From the NCBI GenBank assembly GCA_900470155.1, contig UBZT01000008.1, positions 1 to 64,000 of the forward strand: DNA of 64,000 nucleotides. The letters are read 5' to 3'. The stretch comes from Hyphomicrobiales bacterium (GTDB lineage: Bacteria > Pseudomonadota > Alphaproteobacteria > Rhizobiales > Rhizobiaceae). Both the position numbers and the translations under genes were made by a program. Under the pieces are notes generated by a model. The model was given only the letters and a program-made list of their open reading frames with translations, made no database searches and had not been told where the DNA came from. This document shows, piece after piece, positions 51,453-61,992 of this stretch. Position 1 is the stretch's first letter; every line of letters begins with the position of its first letter.

Positions 51453-52321
51453 TGGTGCGCGGCCCGGTCCAGCCGACGATCGTCAATCGTCCGTCGAACG
51501 CCGAGACCCCGGCGCCGATGCCGATGGACAGTCTGTGGCAGGACAATGCCGAGGACCGCGCCGTCACCGATCCGGCCCTTTTGATCGATGTCGCCGGTTT
51601 CGAAGGACCGCTCGATCTGCTGCTGTTCCTCGCGCGCAACCAGAAGGTCGACCTTTCTCGTATCTCGGTGCTGGCGCTGGCCGAGCAATATCTGCAGTTT
51701 GTCGAAAGCGCGCGGCGCATCCGTCTTGAACTGGCGGCCGACTATCTGGTGATGGCCGCCTGGCTCGCCTATCTGAAGTCGCGGCTGCTGATCCCACAAC
51801 AGGCCAAGGACGACGGACCTTCCGGCGAAGAAATGGCCGCGACGCTGGCCTTCCGGCTGAAGCGACTGGAGGCGATGCGCGATGCAGCGACGCGCCTGAT
51901 CAACCGCAACAGGCTTGGTCGCGACGTCTTTGCGCGCGGTGCGCCGGAGCATGTGCCGCGTCGGAGCGAAAGCGCCTATGAGGCGACGCTCTATGACCTC
52001 CTGACCGCCTATGCGTCGCTGCGCCAGCGCCAGGCCGTCACCCAGGTGACCATCGAGCGCCGCAAGGTCTGGTCTCTGGTCGATGCGCGCGGCATGTTGA
52101 CCCGCATGATCGGCGAGATCGACGACTGGACTGCCCTGGAACACTATCTGTTGCGTTACCTGCCGAGCGAGGAAGAGCGGGTGACGGCGATTGCCAGCTC
52201 GTTTGCCGCCTCGCTGGAACTGGTGCGCGAGGGACGGCTGGAGATCCGCCAGGAGGGGGCGTTCCAGCCGATCTTCATGCGCAGCGGCCCAAAGGCGCAA
52301 GCACTGAAGTCGGTGGAGTGA
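51452..52321 (+). CDS. scpA: Segregation and condensation protein A
   Basis: The 289-residue kleisin links SMC heads with ScpB. The N-terminal FEGPLDLLLFLARNQKVDLSRISVLALAEQYLQF is the diagnostic segment, and the middle LAADYLVMAAWLAYLKSRLLIP is also typical. The C-terminal winged helix is around 215-270. Its start overlaps the nagZ stop (TGATG), and scpB begins eight bases after its stop, so nagZ-scpA-scpB are coupled. Confidence 0.93.
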   Translation: MVRGPVQPTIVNRPSNAETPAPMPMDSLWQDNAEDRAVTDPALLIDVAGFEGPLDLLLFLARNQKVDLSRISVLALAEQYLQFVESARRIRLELAADYLVMAAWLAYLKSRLLIPQQAKDDGPSGEEMAATLAFRLKRLEAMRDAATRLINRNRLGRDVFARGAPEHVPRRSESAYEATLYDLLTAYASLRQRQAVTQVTIERRKVWSLVDARGMLTRMIGEIDDWTALEHYLLRYLPSEEERVTAIASSFAASLELVREGRLEIRQEGAFQPIFMRSGPKAQALKSVE

Positions 52322-52328
52322 GGCGCGC

Positions 52329-53063
52329 ATGAGCGGCAGTGATCAAAACGACGTCATCGACGACCAGGATGTAGAGACCGGCAAGGCGATGACCGATCCG
52401 CAGCAGGCTTTCGACGAGCGCGAGGCGTTTCGGATTGCCGAAGCGCTGGTGTTTGCCTCTGCCGAGCCGGTGTCCACGCATTTCATTGCCGAGCGCCTGC
52501 CGCGCGATATCGACGCATCAACGATCCTCCATCGCCTGAAGGACGAATATGCCAGTCGCGGCGTCAATCTGGTTCAGGTGGATGACTACTGGGCCTTCCG
52601 CACGGCGGCCGACCTTTCCTTTGCCATTCGCAATGAAGAGACAGAGGTCAAGAAACTGTCGCGCGCGGCATTGGAAGTGCTGTCGATCATCGCCTATCAC
52701 CAGCCGGTAACACGGGCAGAAATCGAGGATATCCGCGGCGTCCAGACATCCAGGGGCACGCTCGACGTTCTGATGGAGGCCGGCTGGGTGCGGTTTCGCG
52801 GCCGCCGCCGCTCGCCGGGGCGCCCGGTGACGCTCGGCACGACGCGTGATTTTCTCGATCATTTCGGTCTGGAGGAGTTGCGCGACCTGCCGGGGCTGGA
52901 GGAACTCAAGGGCGCCGGGCTCTTGTCCGGGCGCATCCCGGCGAATTTCAATATTCCGCTTCCCTTCGGCAGTGATGACCTGACAGAAGACGAGGATCCG
53001 ATCACCCAGCTTGATCTCGAGGAACTCGGCCTCTTGACTCCGGGCGGTGAAGCAGAGGAATAG
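52329..53063 (+). CDS. scpB: Segregation and condensation protein B
   Basis: The 244-residue protein has two winged helices, shown by REAFRIAEALVFASAEPVSTHFIAERL and SRAALEVLSIIAYHQPVTRAEIEDIRGVQTSRGTLDVLMEAGWVRFRGRRRSPGRPVTLGTT. It dimerises and binds ScpA in the SMC condensin complex. The C-terminal tail is acidic. A gap of 100 bp leads to an ABC ATPase gene. Confidence 0.93.
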   Translation: MSGSDQNDVIDDQDVETGKAMTDPQQAFDEREAFRIAEALVFASAEPVSTHFIAERLPRDIDASTILHRLKDEYASRGVNLVQVDDYWAFRTAADLSFAIRNEETEVKKLSRAALEVLSIIAYHQPVTRAEIEDIRGVQTSRGTLDVLMEAGWVRFRGRRRSPGRPVTLGTTRDFLDHFGLEELRDLPGLEELKGAGLLSGRIPANFNIPLPFGSDDLTEDEDPITQLDLEELGLLTPGGEAEE

Positions 53064-53164
53064 GGTCAGCTTTTGAACGGTAACCGGCAGTTCCCCCGGA
53101 TGCCCGGTGGGAACTCAGTCCCGGCGGTGACATCCTGCGGGCAAGAGGCCGCGCGGACGACGGA

Positions 53165-54292
53165 ATGAACCCAGCGAGAAGCCAGCATGGAGACGGACAG
53201 CGCACCGCCGGCGTGACCTTTGCCGCGCGCCTGACCTTCGACGATATCCGCCACCGCTATCATGGCAAGGACACGATCCGCGGCGTCAGCCTGACCGCCG
53301 AACCGGGTGAGGTCCTCTGCCTGCTTGGGCCTTCGGGCTCGGGCAAGACGACGCTGCTGCGCATTGCGGCCGGGATTGAGGTGCAGACCAGTGGACGGCT
53401 ACTGATCAACGACAGCGAAGTGGCTGGCCCTGCCGGTTTCGTGCCACCGGAAAAGCGCGGCATTGGCCTGATGTTTCAGGACTTTGCCCTGTTTCCCCAT
53501 ATGAGCGTGCTGGACAATGTCCGCTTCGGCCTGACCGCCATGCCGTCGAAGAACGCCGTGGCGGAGGCGATGCTAGCACTGGAGCGGGTAGGGCTGTCGC
53601 ATTATGCCGACAAATATCCGCATTCGTTGTCGGGCGGCGAGCAGCAGCGTGTGGCATTGGCCCGGGCGCTTGCTCCGCGTCCGAGCGTGCTCCTCATGGA
53701 TGAACCTTTTTCCGGTCTCGACTCGCGGCTGAAGGACACAATTCGCGCCGACACGTTGGATATTCTGCGGGAAAGCCGCGCTACCGCCGTGGTTGTGACC
53801 CATGATGCCGAGGAGGCCATGCGCATGGCGGACCGGATTGCGCTGTTGCGCGACGGCCAGTTGGTGCAGGTCGGCACGGCGGATGATCTCTATCGGCGAC
53901 CGCGCGACCTGTTTGCCGCCGCCTTTTTCTCGGAAATCAACGAATTTTCAGGGACCGTCACGGGTGGCAGGGTCGAGACGCCACTTGGAACAGCGCCGGC
54001 CAATGGCTTTGCCGAGGGGTGCGAGGTCTCGATCGCTGTGCGGCTGTCGGGGCTCTCCGTCCGCGAAAGCGGCGGCGCCATCCCGGCGCGCATCCTTGCC
54101 CGGAGGTTCCTCGGCGTGGTCGAACTCCTTGACCTTGCCATACCGGGCACCGAACGTCCCGTGCGTGCCCGCATCCGCGCTGATCTGTTATCCCCAGCTA
54201 TCCGGGATGTGACCATCACGGTCGATCCGCGTGACATTTTGGTGTTTGAAAAACCGATAGAAAACCCCTACATCGGGGAAACGCAAATCTAA
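53165..54292 (+). CDS. ABC transporter ATP-binding protein, FbpC/PotA type with TOBE domain, orphan
   Basis: The 375-residue ATPase has Walker [18 protein letters not shown], Walker [12 protein letters not shown], and the switch His in [29 protein letters not shown]. The C-terminal TOBE-like domain (about 255-365) resembles iron / polyamine / sulfate importers. No permease or binding protein gene is adjacent; tatA follows within 14 bp. Partners would be encoded elsewhere. It is an unusual guest between scpB and the tat operon and may be co-transcribed with tatABC. Confidence 0.85.
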   Translation: MNPARSQHGDGQRTAGVTFAARLTFDDIRHRYHGKDTIRGVSLTAEPGEVLCLLGPSGSGKTTLLRIAAGIEVQTSGRLLINDSEVAGPAGFVPPEKRGIGLMFQDFALFPHMSVLDNVRFGLTAMPSKNAVAEAMLALERVGLSHYADKYPHSLSGGEQQRVALARALAPRPSVLLMDEPFSGLDSRLKDTIRADTLDILRESRATAVVVTHDAEEAMRMADRIALLRDGQLVQVGTADDLYRRPRDLFAAAFFSEINEFSGTVTGGRVETPLGTAPANGFAEGCEVSIAVRLSGLSVRESGGAIPARILARRFLGVVELLDLAIPGTERPVRARIRADLLSPAIRDVTITVDPRDILVFEKPIENPYIGETQI

Positions 54293-54305
54293 GGAGTGGC
54301 AGGTA

Positions 54306-54533
54306 ATGGGTTCTTTCAGCTTGTGGCACTGGATCATCGTTCTGGCGATTGTCCTTCTGCTGTTCGGTCGTGGCAAGATTCCGGAACTCATGGGCGACGT
54401 TGCCAAGGGCATCAAGAGCTTCAAGAAGGGCATCAGCGACGAGGACGAGCAGGATACGGCATCCTCGACCTCGACCACGCCGGGTGCAACCACCGCGAAG
54501 ACTGTCGACCACAAGGCCGACGAGACCAAGTAA
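54306..54533 (+). CDS. tatA: Sec-independent protein translocase TatA
   Basis: The 75-residue protein has one N-terminal membrane helix ([16 protein letters not shown]), the FG-hinge ([25 protein letters not shown]) and an acidic tail. AAGGAG precedes ATG 54306. TatA polymerises to make the twin-arginine export pore. CpdB in this window has a twin-arginine signal and is a likely client. Confidence 0.95.
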   Translation: MGSFSLWHWIIVLAIVLLLFGRGKIPELMGDVAKGIKSFKKGISDEDEQDTASSTSTTPGATTAKTVDHKADETK

Positions 54534-54654
54534 CAACCCTGATCCCGTTTCCGTATCCGGCGGCCCATGCCGCCGGGACAGCTTTGTGCATGGATGCGGG
54601 ATCGAATGGCGCTATATCGTCGCGCCGCCGGACTATGGCATCAGGAGCCGTTGA

Positions 54655-55419
54655 ATGCTGGATATTGGCTGGACCGAGCTGCTTGTGATCGCGGTAGTCC
54701 TGATCGTGGTGGTCGGTCCGAAGGATTTGCCGCCGATGATCCGCGCATTTGGCAAGATGACCAAGCGTCTCCGCCAGACTGCGGGTGAATTCCGCTCGCA
54801 GTTCGACGAAGCCCTGCGCGAAGCGGAACTCGATGACCTGAAGAAGTCGGTCGACGATATCCGCTCGCTCAATCCGGCCAATTCGTTGCGCGAAGCCATC
54901 AATCCGCTCCGCCAGATGGGCCAGGACATCAAGTCCGACCTGCAGAAGGCGAGCCGGGTGGATGCGCCGGCGGCGTCGTCGCCTGTCGTTGCCAGCAGCC
55001 CTGTGGTCTCTGCGCCGGTTGCCGAAAATTCCATTCTGCCCGATCTGGTCGCACCGACCGCGCCGCCGTCCGATCTCGTGTCGGCTGCACCGGCTGTGGC
55101 CGCAGCCGCTCCGGCCACATCGTCGCCCGCTGGCATCGATCAGCCGGTCACAAAGACGGCGAGCCGCAGCAAGGCCAAGGCGGCCGATCTCGAAGCTGGC
55201 GCAACGGAAGCAAAGTCCCCTAAGGTGAAGCCGGCAGCCAAGGCCGTTTCAACGCCAAAGGCGGCGTCAAAGAAGCCTTATGCTGAGCCGAAAGCGCCCT
55301 CCAAGGTGGCTGCGCCGGGCAAGGCCAAACCTGCAACGGTCGCTGCCACAGTCGAGGCGGCCGCAGTCGCCGCCGCACCGCGCAAGCCACGCAAGACCAC
55401 GAATGAGGACAAGGCATGA
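54655..55419 (+). CDS. tatB: Sec-independent protein translocase TatB
   Basis: The N-terminal segment MLDIGWTELLVIAVVLIVVVGPKDLPPMIRAFGKMTKRLR, with Glu8 and the GP hinge, is diagnostic for TatB. A helical part follows to about 105, then an Ala/Pro/Lys-rich tail to 254 that makes it longer than most TatB. The tail ends four bases into tatC (ATGA overlap). It and TatC form the signal-peptide receptor. Confidence 0.94.
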   Translation: MLDIGWTELLVIAVVLIVVVGPKDLPPMIRAFGKMTKRLRQTAGEFRSQFDEALREAELDDLKKSVDDIRSLNPANSLREAINPLRQMGQDIKSDLQKASRVDAPAASSPVVASSPVVSAPVAENSILPDLVAPTAPPSDLVSAAPAVAAAAPATSSPAGIDQPVTKTASRSKAKAADLEAGATEAKSPKVKPAAKAVSTPKAASKKPYAEPKAPSKVAAPGKAKPATVAATVEAAAVAAAPRKPRKTTNEDKA

Positions 55420-56225
55420 GCGGCGAAACCGATGACAAGCCGCAGCCGCTGATCGAACACCTGATCGAGTTGCGGTCGCGGCTGATCTGGGCGATCGGCG
55501 CGTTTTTTCTCGCCTTCATCGTCTGCTTCTTCTTCGCCAAGCAGCTTTTCAACCTGCTGGTCATTCCGTACAAATGGGCTGTGCTCTGGGCGGGCCTCGA
55601 TCTGTCCAAGGCGGAACTGATCTATACGGCACCGCAGGAATTCTTCTTCACCCAGGTCAAGGTCGCAGCCTTCGGCGCCATGGTCATCGCCTTTCCGGTG
55701 ATCGCCTCCCAGGTCTACAAGTTTGTCGCGCCCGGTCTCTACAAGAACGAGCGTCAGGCTTTCCTGCCCTTCCTTGTTGCTTCACCTGTGCTGTTTCTGC
55801 TGGGCGCCTCGTTGGTCTACTTCTTCTTCACGCCGATGGTGATGTGGTTCTTCCTCGCCATGCAGCAGGCGCCGGGTGAGGGCGAGGTGGCGATCTCGTT
55901 GATGCCCAAGGTCTCGGAATATCTGAGCCTGATCATGACGCTGGTCTTTTCCTTCGGCCTGGTGTTCCAGTTGCCGGTGGTGACCACGCTTCTGGCGCGT
56001 GTCGGCATCATCGAAAGCCAGTGGCTGGCCGAGAAGCGCAAGTACTTCATCGTCATCGCTTTTGTCGTGGCAGCAGTGCTCACGCCGCCGGATCCGCTCT
56101 CCCAGATCGGTCTTGCACTCCCGACGATCCTTCTCTACGAGATTTCCATCTATGCGGCGCGAATCGTCGAGCGCAATCGGGCCAAGACAAAAGCCGTCGA
56201 GGCTGCCTTGAACGAGACGGAATAG
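55416..56225 (+). CDS. tatC: Sec-independent protein translocase TatC
   Basis: The 269-residue six-helix membrane protein binds twin-arginine signals. [15 protein letters not shown] at the N-terminus and [57 protein letters not shown] and [35 protein letters not shown] are conserved. Overlap with tatB by four bases. serS follows 107 bp later. Confidence 0.95.
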   Translation: MSGETDDKPQPLIEHLIELRSRLIWAIGAFFLAFIVCFFFAKQLFNLLVIPYKWAVLWAGLDLSKAELIYTAPQEFFFTQVKVAAFGAMVIAFPVIASQVYKFVAPGLYKNERQAFLPFLVASPVLFLLGASLVYFFFTPMVMWFFLAMQQAPGEGEVAISLMPKVSEYLSLIMTLVFSFGLVFQLPVVTTLLARVGIIESQWLAEKRKYFIVIAFVVAAVLTPPDPLSQIGLALPTILLYEISIYAARIVERNRAKTKAVEAALNETE

Positions 56226-56332
56226 GCGGTTCACTCGCCATTCCCGCCGCCGGTTTAACCCATGCCGACATGGGGCCGGACGAGGCCGCCGGCCAGATCC
56301 GATCCCGGTCCAAATCAAGACCTGGAACGACG

Positions 56333-57616
56333 ATGCTCGATATCAAGTGGATCCGCGACAATCCCGAGGCTCTCGATGCTGCGCTGGCCAAGCGCGGCGC
56401 AGAACCGCTGTCCGCCAGCCTGATCGCCCTGGATGAAAAGCGCCGCTCGGTGGTCCAGGCGCTGCAGGACATGCAGTCGCGCCGCAATGCCGCCTCCAAG
56501 GAAATCGGTGCGGCCATGGGTCAGAAGGACATGGCGCTGGCCGACAAGCTGAAGGCCGAAGTGGCCCATCTGAAGGACACGATGCCGGCCGCCGAAGAAG
56601 ACGAGCGCCGGCTCAACGCCGAGCTTTCGGATACCCTGTCGCGCATTCCCAACATTCCCCACGACGACGTGCCGGTCGGCCGGGACGAAAACGACAATGT
56701 CGTGACCCGCGTCACCGGTCAGAAGCCCGGCTGGAACCATCCGGCCAAGGAACATTACGAGATCGGCGAAGCGCTCGGCTACATGGATTTCGAGCGCGCG
56801 ACCAAGCTGTCGGGCTCGCGTTTCACCGTATTGACCGGTCCGCTGGCAAGACTGGAACGCGCACTCGGCCAGTTCATGATCGACCTGCACACCAGCGAGC
56901 ATGGCTACACGGAAGTGTCGTCGCCGCTGATGGTGCGCGCCGAAACGCTCTACGGCACAGGCAATCTGCCGAAGTTCGAGGAAGATCTGTTCAAGACCAC
57001 CGACGGTCGCTACCTGATCCCGACGGCCGAAGTGACGCTGACCAACCTCGTCGCCGGTGACATTCTCGATCAGGAAAAGCTGCCGCTGCGTTTCACCGCA
57101 CTGACCCCGTCTTTCCGGTCGGAAGCCGGCTCTGCCGGTCGCGATACCCGTGGCATGCTGCGCCAGCACCAGTTCTGGAAATGCGAACTCGTCTCGATCA
57201 CCGACGCGGAAAGTTCGATCGCCGAGCATGAGCGCATGACGGCCTGCGCCGAGGAGGTGCTGAAGCGTCTCGGCCTGCATTTCCGCACGCTGACGCTGTG
57301 CACCGGCGACATGGGTTTTGGCTCGCGCAAGACCTACGACCTGGAAGTCTGGCTACCTGGCCAGAACACCTACCGCGAAATTTCGTCCTGCTCGGTCTGC
57401 GGCGATTTCCAGGCGCGGCGCATGAACGCCCGCTATCGCGGCAAGGACGGCAAGGGCACGACCTTCGTGCACACGCTGAACGGCTCGGGCACGGCGGTCG
57501 GTCGCTGCCTGATCGCAGTCATGGAAAACTATCTGAATGAAGATGGCTCGATCACTATTCCTGACGTCCTGCTGCCCTACATGGGCGGTCTGACGAAAAT
57601 CGAAAAGGCCAATTGA
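56333..57616 (+). CDS. serS: Seryl-tRNA synthetase
   Basis: The 427-residue class II enzyme has the N-terminal coiled-coil tRNA-binding arm (about 30-105). Motif 2 is [27 protein letters not shown] and motif 3 is [19 protein letters not shown]. The start is [18 protein letters not shown]. surE begins 20 bases after the stop and is probably co-transcribed. Confidence 0.96.
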   Translation: MLDIKWIRDNPEALDAALAKRGAEPLSASLIALDEKRRSVVQALQDMQSRRNAASKEIGAAMGQKDMALADKLKAEVAHLKDTMPAAEEDERRLNAELSDTLSRIPNIPHDDVPVGRDENDNVVTRVTGQKPGWNHPAKEHYEIGEALGYMDFERATKLSGSRFTVLTGPLARLERALGQFMIDLHTSEHGYTEVSSPLMVRAETLYGTGNLPKFEEDLFKTTDGRYLIPTAEVTLTNLVAGDILDQEKLPLRFTALTPSFRSEAGSAGRDTRGMLRQHQFWKCELVSITDAESSIAEHERMTACAEEVLKRLGLHFRTLTLCTGDMGFGSRKTYDLEVWLPGQNTYREISSCSVCGDFQARRMNARYRGKDGKGTTFVHTLNGSGTAVGRCLIAVMENYLNEDGSITIPDVLLPYMGGLTKIEKAN

Positions 57617-57636
57617 GCCGCAAGAGGAAACGGGCG

Positions 57637-58407
57637 ATGCGCATTCTGCTGACCAATGACGACGGGATCCATGCCGAGGGTCTGGCCGTTCTCGAGCGGA
57701 TCGCCCGCAAGCTCTCCGATGACGTCTGGGTTGTCGCCCCCGAAACCGACCAGAGCGGCCTTGCCCATTCTTTGACGTTGTCGGAGCCTCTCCGGTTGCG
57801 CGAGGTCGGCGAAAAGCGCTTTGCCCTGCGCGGCACGCCGACCGATTGCGTCATCATGGCGATCCGCAAGGTGCTCGATCGCAAGCCTGATCTGGTTTTG
57901 TCTGGCGTCAATGCCGGAGGCAATATTGCCGATGACGTCACCTATTCCGGCACCGTGGCCGGCGCGATAGAGGGCACCGTGCACGGCGTGCGTTCCTTCG
58001 CGCTGTCCCAGGTCTATGACTATGTCGCCCGCACGCCGGTTCCGTGGGACGTGGCCGAAGCCTATGCACCGGACCTGATCCGCAAATTGTCGACCGTCGA
58101 CCTGCCGCCGGGCACCTTTCTCAACCTGAATTTTCCTTGCGCCACGCCGAGCGAAGTTCAGGGTGTCGAGGTGACGGGGCAGGGCAAGCTGGATTTCGGC
58201 CTGAGCGTCGAGGAACGGCATGACAATCGTGGCGTTCCCTATTTCTGGCTGCAGTTCGGCGACCGCAAGGGTGACTTCCGCGCCGGCACCGATCTGCAGG
58301 CCATGCGGGAGAAGAAGATCTCCGTGACCCCGCTGAAGCTCGATATGACCGACTATGCGGTTCAAGACCGCGTCGCCGCCGCCCTTGGCTTCGGGAGCGG
58401 CGCGTGA
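57637..58407 (+). CDS. surE: 5'/3'-nucleotidase SurE
   Basis: The 256-residue phosphatase starts [15 protein letters not shown], where the double Asp binds metal, and [25 protein letters not shown] holds further ligands. It acts on nucleoside monophosphates and polyphosphate ends in stress. AGAGGAA lies nine bases before ATG 57637. Its stop overlaps the next gene (GTGA), a surE-pcm pair common in bacteria. Confidence 0.95.
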   Translation: MRILLTNDDGIHAEGLAVLERIARKLSDDVWVVAPETDQSGLAHSLTLSEPLRLREVGEKRFALRGTPTDCVIMAIRKVLDRKPDLVLSGVNAGGNIADDVTYSGTVAGAIEGTVHGVRSFALSQVYDYVARTPVPWDVAEAYAPDLIRKLSTVDLPPGTFLNLNFPCATPSEVQGVEVTGQGKLDFGLSVEERHDNRGVPYFWLQFGDRKGDFRAGTDLQAMREKKISVTPLKLDMTDYAVQDRVAAALGFGSGA

Positions 58408-59057
58408 AATCTGCCCTGCTCGAAAAGGAAGGATTTGCCGCGCTGGTCCTGCGTCTACGGGCCGAGGGCTTGAGCAATATCGATCTGCTGACCGCCGTCG
58501 AACAGACCCCGCGCTCCCAGTTCGTCTCTCCCGACTACGCGGACAACGCGTATTCCAGCCGTTCGATCCCGATCGAATGCGGACAGTTCATGGAAGGAGC
58601 CGATCTTTCCGTAAGGCTTCTGGCTCTGCTGCAGGTCAAGCCGGGCCAGCGCGTGCTGGAAATCGGCACGGGAAGTGGCTTCGTCACCGCCGTCCTGGCG
58701 CGTCTGGCAGAACGGGTCATCTCGATCGAGCGCTATCGCACATTGGTCGGCAACGCCCAGCGTCGCCTGGACACTCTTGGTTTGCGCAACGTGATCCTGC
58801 GGCAGGCCGACGGCAGCAATGGTCTGCCGGGCGAGGGCACATTCGATCGGATCTTCGCAACCGCCGCCTATCCCTCGATGCCGCGGTTTTTTGCCGAACA
58901 GCTGGTGTCCGGCGGTATGCTGCTGGCGCCGATCATGATCGATGAGGAGCGCTGCGCCATGGTGCGTCTGACCAAGACCGGCAGTCGTTTCGAGCGCGAG
59001 GACCTGTTTGAGGTGCCGTTCCTGCCGATGCAGCCGAAAATCGCATTGCATATCTAG
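58404..59057 (+). CDS. pcm: Protein-L-isoaspartate O-methyltransferase
   Basis: The 217-residue enzyme repairs isoaspartyl damage. The SAM motif [28 protein letters not shown] is canonical, as are [16 protein letters not shown] and [31 protein letters not shown] 58404 overlaps the surE stop by four bases, so the two are translationally coupled. Compare the divergent copy at 34279-34950. Confidence 0.93.
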   Translation: MKSALLEKEGFAALVLRLRAEGLSNIDLLTAVEQTPRSQFVSPDYADNAYSSRSIPIECGQFMEGADLSVRLLALLQVKPGQRVLEIGTGSGFVTAVLARLAERVISIERYRTLVGNAQRRLDTLGLRNVILRQADGSNGLPGEGTFDRIFATAAYPSMPRFFAEQLVSGGMLLAPIMIDEERCAMVRLTKTGSRFEREDLFEVPFLPMQPKIALHI

Positions 59058-59196
59058 CCGCCTGCATGCCCGGACAATCCTCCAAAATCGCCTGACAGGC
59101 AGCGTGTTTCGACCTATTGCGGTGTGTATCCGGGCGTGTGTTACGCTGCCCTGTTCCATGCGTTATGTCGAAATAGTTCACAACGATTCCGAGCGG

Positions 59197-59212
59197 TTAA
59201 CCGGCCGGTAAC
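59197..59212 (+). promoter_or_regulatory. CtrA-like site TTAA-N7-GTAAC
   Basis: TTAACCGGCCGGTAAC differs at one base from the alphaproteobacterial cell-cycle regulator box TTAA-N7-TTAAC. It is 54 bp before the ATG of the LysM-LytM division lipoprotein, a sensible CtrA target. The core CCGGCCGG is itself palindromic. Confidence 0.4.
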
Positions 59213-59266
59213 ACTAACGCGCTTTAATAAAACCCATAGTTCGTTGCGTCATATGTGGGTCGAGTC

Positions 59267-60850
59267 ATGCGTAAAAGTGTATCGCCAAAAGCCGGATTGC
59301 CCTTTGCCCGTCTCTGCGGCGCCATTCTTCTGGCCAGTACCGCGGCCGGGTGCAGTTCGGATGCGACCCGTTTCAGCTCGCTGTTTCCGACGGATAACAT
59401 CACCACGGCCTCCGTCCCGCGCCAGCAGGCCGGGATGAACGGACAGGCGCCGATGCCCGCCGAGAATATCGGCTCTGGTTCCGTCGCCTCGTCGCAGCCG
59501 ACCTATGATTACAGCAATCAGCAGCAGGCGATGGCGCAGCCCATGCCGACCGGTGGTACCTATCAGCCGGCCTCCGCCCGTGCCGCCAGCACGCCGGTTG
59601 CGGTTCAGCGTACCGAACTTGCCGCGCCAACTGGCGCCGCATCGGCCGCCGGCAACAATCGCAGTACCGCCCGAGCCGAAGCCCTGGCGCAGCCGTTCCC
59701 GGGCACGCCGACACAAAGCAGCAACGAGACCGTCGCGCTGGCTGCTCCGGCACGGAATCTTGCCGAGCCGCAGACGACAGGCACCACGCCAAAGGCAAGC
59801 GGCTGGAGTGCGACCAACGGCGCACGCGTCACCTTGAAGCCGGGCGAAACCATCGCCACGCTTTCGGATCGTTATGGCGTGCCGCAGAAGGAAATCCTCA
59901 GGGTCAACGGCCTGACCAAGTCCAGCGACGCGGCGAGCGGTCAGATGGTTATCATCCCGACCTTCGGTGGTGGTACGAATGCAGCCCGCGCAGCCTCGGA
60001 TTCGTCCGCAGTGCCGCTCGATGGCAAGAAGCCGATCCTGCCCGATCAGCAGCAGAACGTCGCCGTTCTGCCGACCTCGCTGAATTCGCGGGACAAGCAG
60101 CAGCAGGCCTCGGCCAGCGCCAATGCCAAGGCTCTCGCTGGTGCCGGCGAAGGTGATGCACCTGGCAGCTACGTGGTAAAGCCGGGCGATTCGCTTGCCC
60201 GCATTGCCAAGGCAACCGGCACGCCGGTCGACCAGTTGAAAAAGGCCAATGGCCTGACAACGGCCAATATTCGTATCGGTCAGAGCCTGAAGATCCCGGC
60301 GAATGGTGCTGTCGCAAAGGCGGCGCCCGCAGCCGACCTGGTGCAGACGGCTTCCGTTCCGGCGGCATCGGCCACCAACAATCAGCCGGCCGGCTACAAG
60401 GCGCCGACCGCCACCAAATCGGTCAGCGAAGTCGCCTCCGTCGATACCGAATCGGCAGCACCGGAAGCAACTGGCATCGGCAAGTATCGCTGGCCCGCCC
60501 GCGGTGCCGTGGTTGCCGGCTTCGGCGCCAATGTCGATGGCAAGCGCAGCGATGGCATCTCGATCTCGGTCCCGACGGGCACGCCGGTCAAGGCTGCGGA
60601 GAACGGCGTTGTCATCTATGCCGGCAATGGTCTGAAGGAACTCGGCAATACGGTCCTGGTCCGTCACGACGACGGTACGGTCACAGTCTACGGCCATGCC
60701 GATGCCCTGAGCGTTCAGCGCGGCCAGAAGGTTCAGCGCGGCCAGACGATCGCCACGTCCGGCATGAGCGGCAACGTCAAGCGGCCGATGCTGCATTTCG
60801 AAGTGCGCAAGAACGCGTCGCCGGTCAATCCAATGACTTTCCTGGAATAG
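59267..60850 (+). CDS. NlpD/DipM-like lipoprotein: two LysM and a degenerate LytM (M23) domain
   Basis: A lipoprotein signal ends LLASTAAGC, so Cys is lipidated (residue about 29). After a Gln/Ala-rich spacer there are two LysM glycan-binding domains (VTLKPGETIATLSDRYGVPQKEILRVNGL; YVVKPGDSLARIAKATGTPVDQLKKANGL). The C-terminal 125 residues are LytM. Its zinc ligands are lost: the usual H-x-G-I-D region reads SDGISI and the HxH reads MLH. Like E. coli NlpD or EnvC it is probably an amidase activator for cell separation, not an enzyme. A CtrA-like site and a terminator frame it. Confidence 0.88.
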   Translation: MRKSVSPKAGLPFARLCGAILLASTAAGCSSDATRFSSLFPTDNITTASVPRQQAGMNGQAPMPAENIGSGSVASSQPTYDYSNQQQAMAQPMPTGGTYQPASARAASTPVAVQRTELAAPTGAASAAGNNRSTARAEALAQPFPGTPTQSSNETVALAAPARNLAEPQTTGTTPKASGWSATNGARVTLKPGETIATLSDRYGVPQKEILRVNGLTKSSDAASGQMVIIPTFGGGTNAARAASDSSAVPLDGKKPILPDQQQNVAVLPTSLNSRDKQQQASASANAKALAGAGEGDAPGSYVVKPGDSLARIAKATGTPVDQLKKANGLTTANIRIGQSLKIPANGAVAKAAPAADLVQTASVPAASATNNQPAGYKAPTATKSVSEVASVDTESAAPEATGIGKYRWPARGAVVAGFGANVDGKRSDGISISVPTGTPVKAAENGVVIYAGNGLKELGNTVLVRHDDGTVTVYGHADALSVQRGQKVQRGQTIATSGMSGNVKRPMLHFEVRKNASPVNPMTFLE

Positions 60851-60872
60851 GTATTGCGTACCAGGTAGCGAG

Positions 60873-60901
60873 AAAGGCCCGGAGAAATCCGGGCCTTTTT
60901 G
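60873..60901 (+). terminator. Rho-independent terminator after the LytM lipoprotein
   Basis: AAAGGCCCGG (60873-60882), loop AGAAAT, CCGGGCCTTT (60889-60898), then TT. It is nearly in contact with the convergent stop at 60905, and the A-flank lets it work on that strand too. Confidence 0.88.
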
Positions 60902-60904
60902 CGT

Positions 60905-61783
60905 TCATGCTTGTGGGCGATCGATCGAGATTCGCAGCCGGCCGGCGAGATCCTGGATATATTGCCAGGCAACGCGACCCGAGCGCCCGCCACGCGTGGT
61001 CGCCCATTCCAGCGCTTCCTGATGCAATTGTACCTGTTCGAGCGGTAGCTGGAAATGCTCGGCATAGCCATCGATCATCGTCAGATAGTCGTCCTGGCTG
61101 CATTTATGGAAGCCGAGCCAAAGGCCGAAGCGGTCCGACAGCGACACCTTTTCCTCGACCGCTTCCGACGGGTTGATCGCCGTCGACTGCTCGTTTTCCA
61201 TCATGTGGCGCGGCAGCAGATGGCGACGGTTTGAGGTTGCGTAAAACAGCACATTGTCCGGCCGTCCCTCGATACCGCCGTCGAGCGCCGCCTTCAGCGA
61301 CTTGTAGGCGGTATCATCATGGTCGAAAGACAGGTCGTCGCAGAAAACAATGATCCGGTGATCGGCCACTTTCAGGATGTCGAGCAGGCCCGGCAGGCTG
61401 GAAATATCCTCGCGATGCACCTCGACCAGCTTCAGCGAAACGCCGGTGGTCTTGCGGATATCGGCATGCACCGCCTTGACCAGCGATGATTTACCCATGC
61501 CGCGGGCACCCCAGAGCAGGACATTGTTGGCCGGAAAACCTTCGGCAAAGCGCAACGTGTTGTCCTGCAGGATGTCGCGCACGTGATCGACGCCGCGGAT
61601 CAGTTGCAGTTCGACACGGTTCGGCCGGATGACGGGCTGGAGATGATGACGCGCGGCGTTCCAGACAAAACAGTCGGCCGCAGTCCAGTCGTTGACCACG
61701 GGCGGCGGTCCGGCCAGCCGCTCCATGGCGTCCGCCAGCCGTTTGACTTCACCCAGCAAAGCAAGCGTCGTGTCATCGCTCAT
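60905..61783 (-). CDS. DUF815-family AAA+ ATPase
   Basis: The 292-residue protein has Walker A GARGMGKSSLVKAVHAD, Walker B IIVFCDDLSFD, a sensor-like VLFYATSNRRHLLP and an arginine-rich C-terminal helix region. DUF815 ATPases are widespread and uncharacterised. GAGGAG precedes ATG 61783; the frame extends 43 codons upstream without support. It is convergent with the LytM lipoprotein and divergent from yajC. Confidence 0.85.
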   Translation of the reverse strand: MSDDTTLALLGEVKRLADAMERLAGPPPVVNDWTAADCFVWNAARHHLQPVIRPNRVELQLIRGVDHVRDILQDNTLRFAEGFPANNVLLWGARGMGKSSLVKAVHADIRKTTGVSLKLVEVHREDISSLPGLLDILKVADHRIIVFCDDLSFDHDDTAYKSLKAALDGGIEGRPDNVLFYATSNRRHLLPRHMMENEQSTAINPSEAVEEKVSLSDRFGLWLGFHKCSQDDYLTMIDGYAEHFQLPLEQVQLHQEALEWATTRGGRSGRVAWQYIQDLAGRLRISIDRPQA

Positions 61784-61992
61784 GGCAATCTCCTCGCAAT
61801 CCGCATTCGTCCGGCCTCGAAGGCCTCTTGTCCGGCGGGTATCACGGCGATTTTTCCACCGAAAGGGTAAGAGCCGGGAAAATGGTACGCGGCCGCGCTG
61901 TTTTTGTTGCATTCGCAGGCTTGGTCACTATATTCCGGCGACCTGAACGCGGGGGCCGTGAAGCCTGCCGCTTGTCTTCATAGGAGTTTTTC

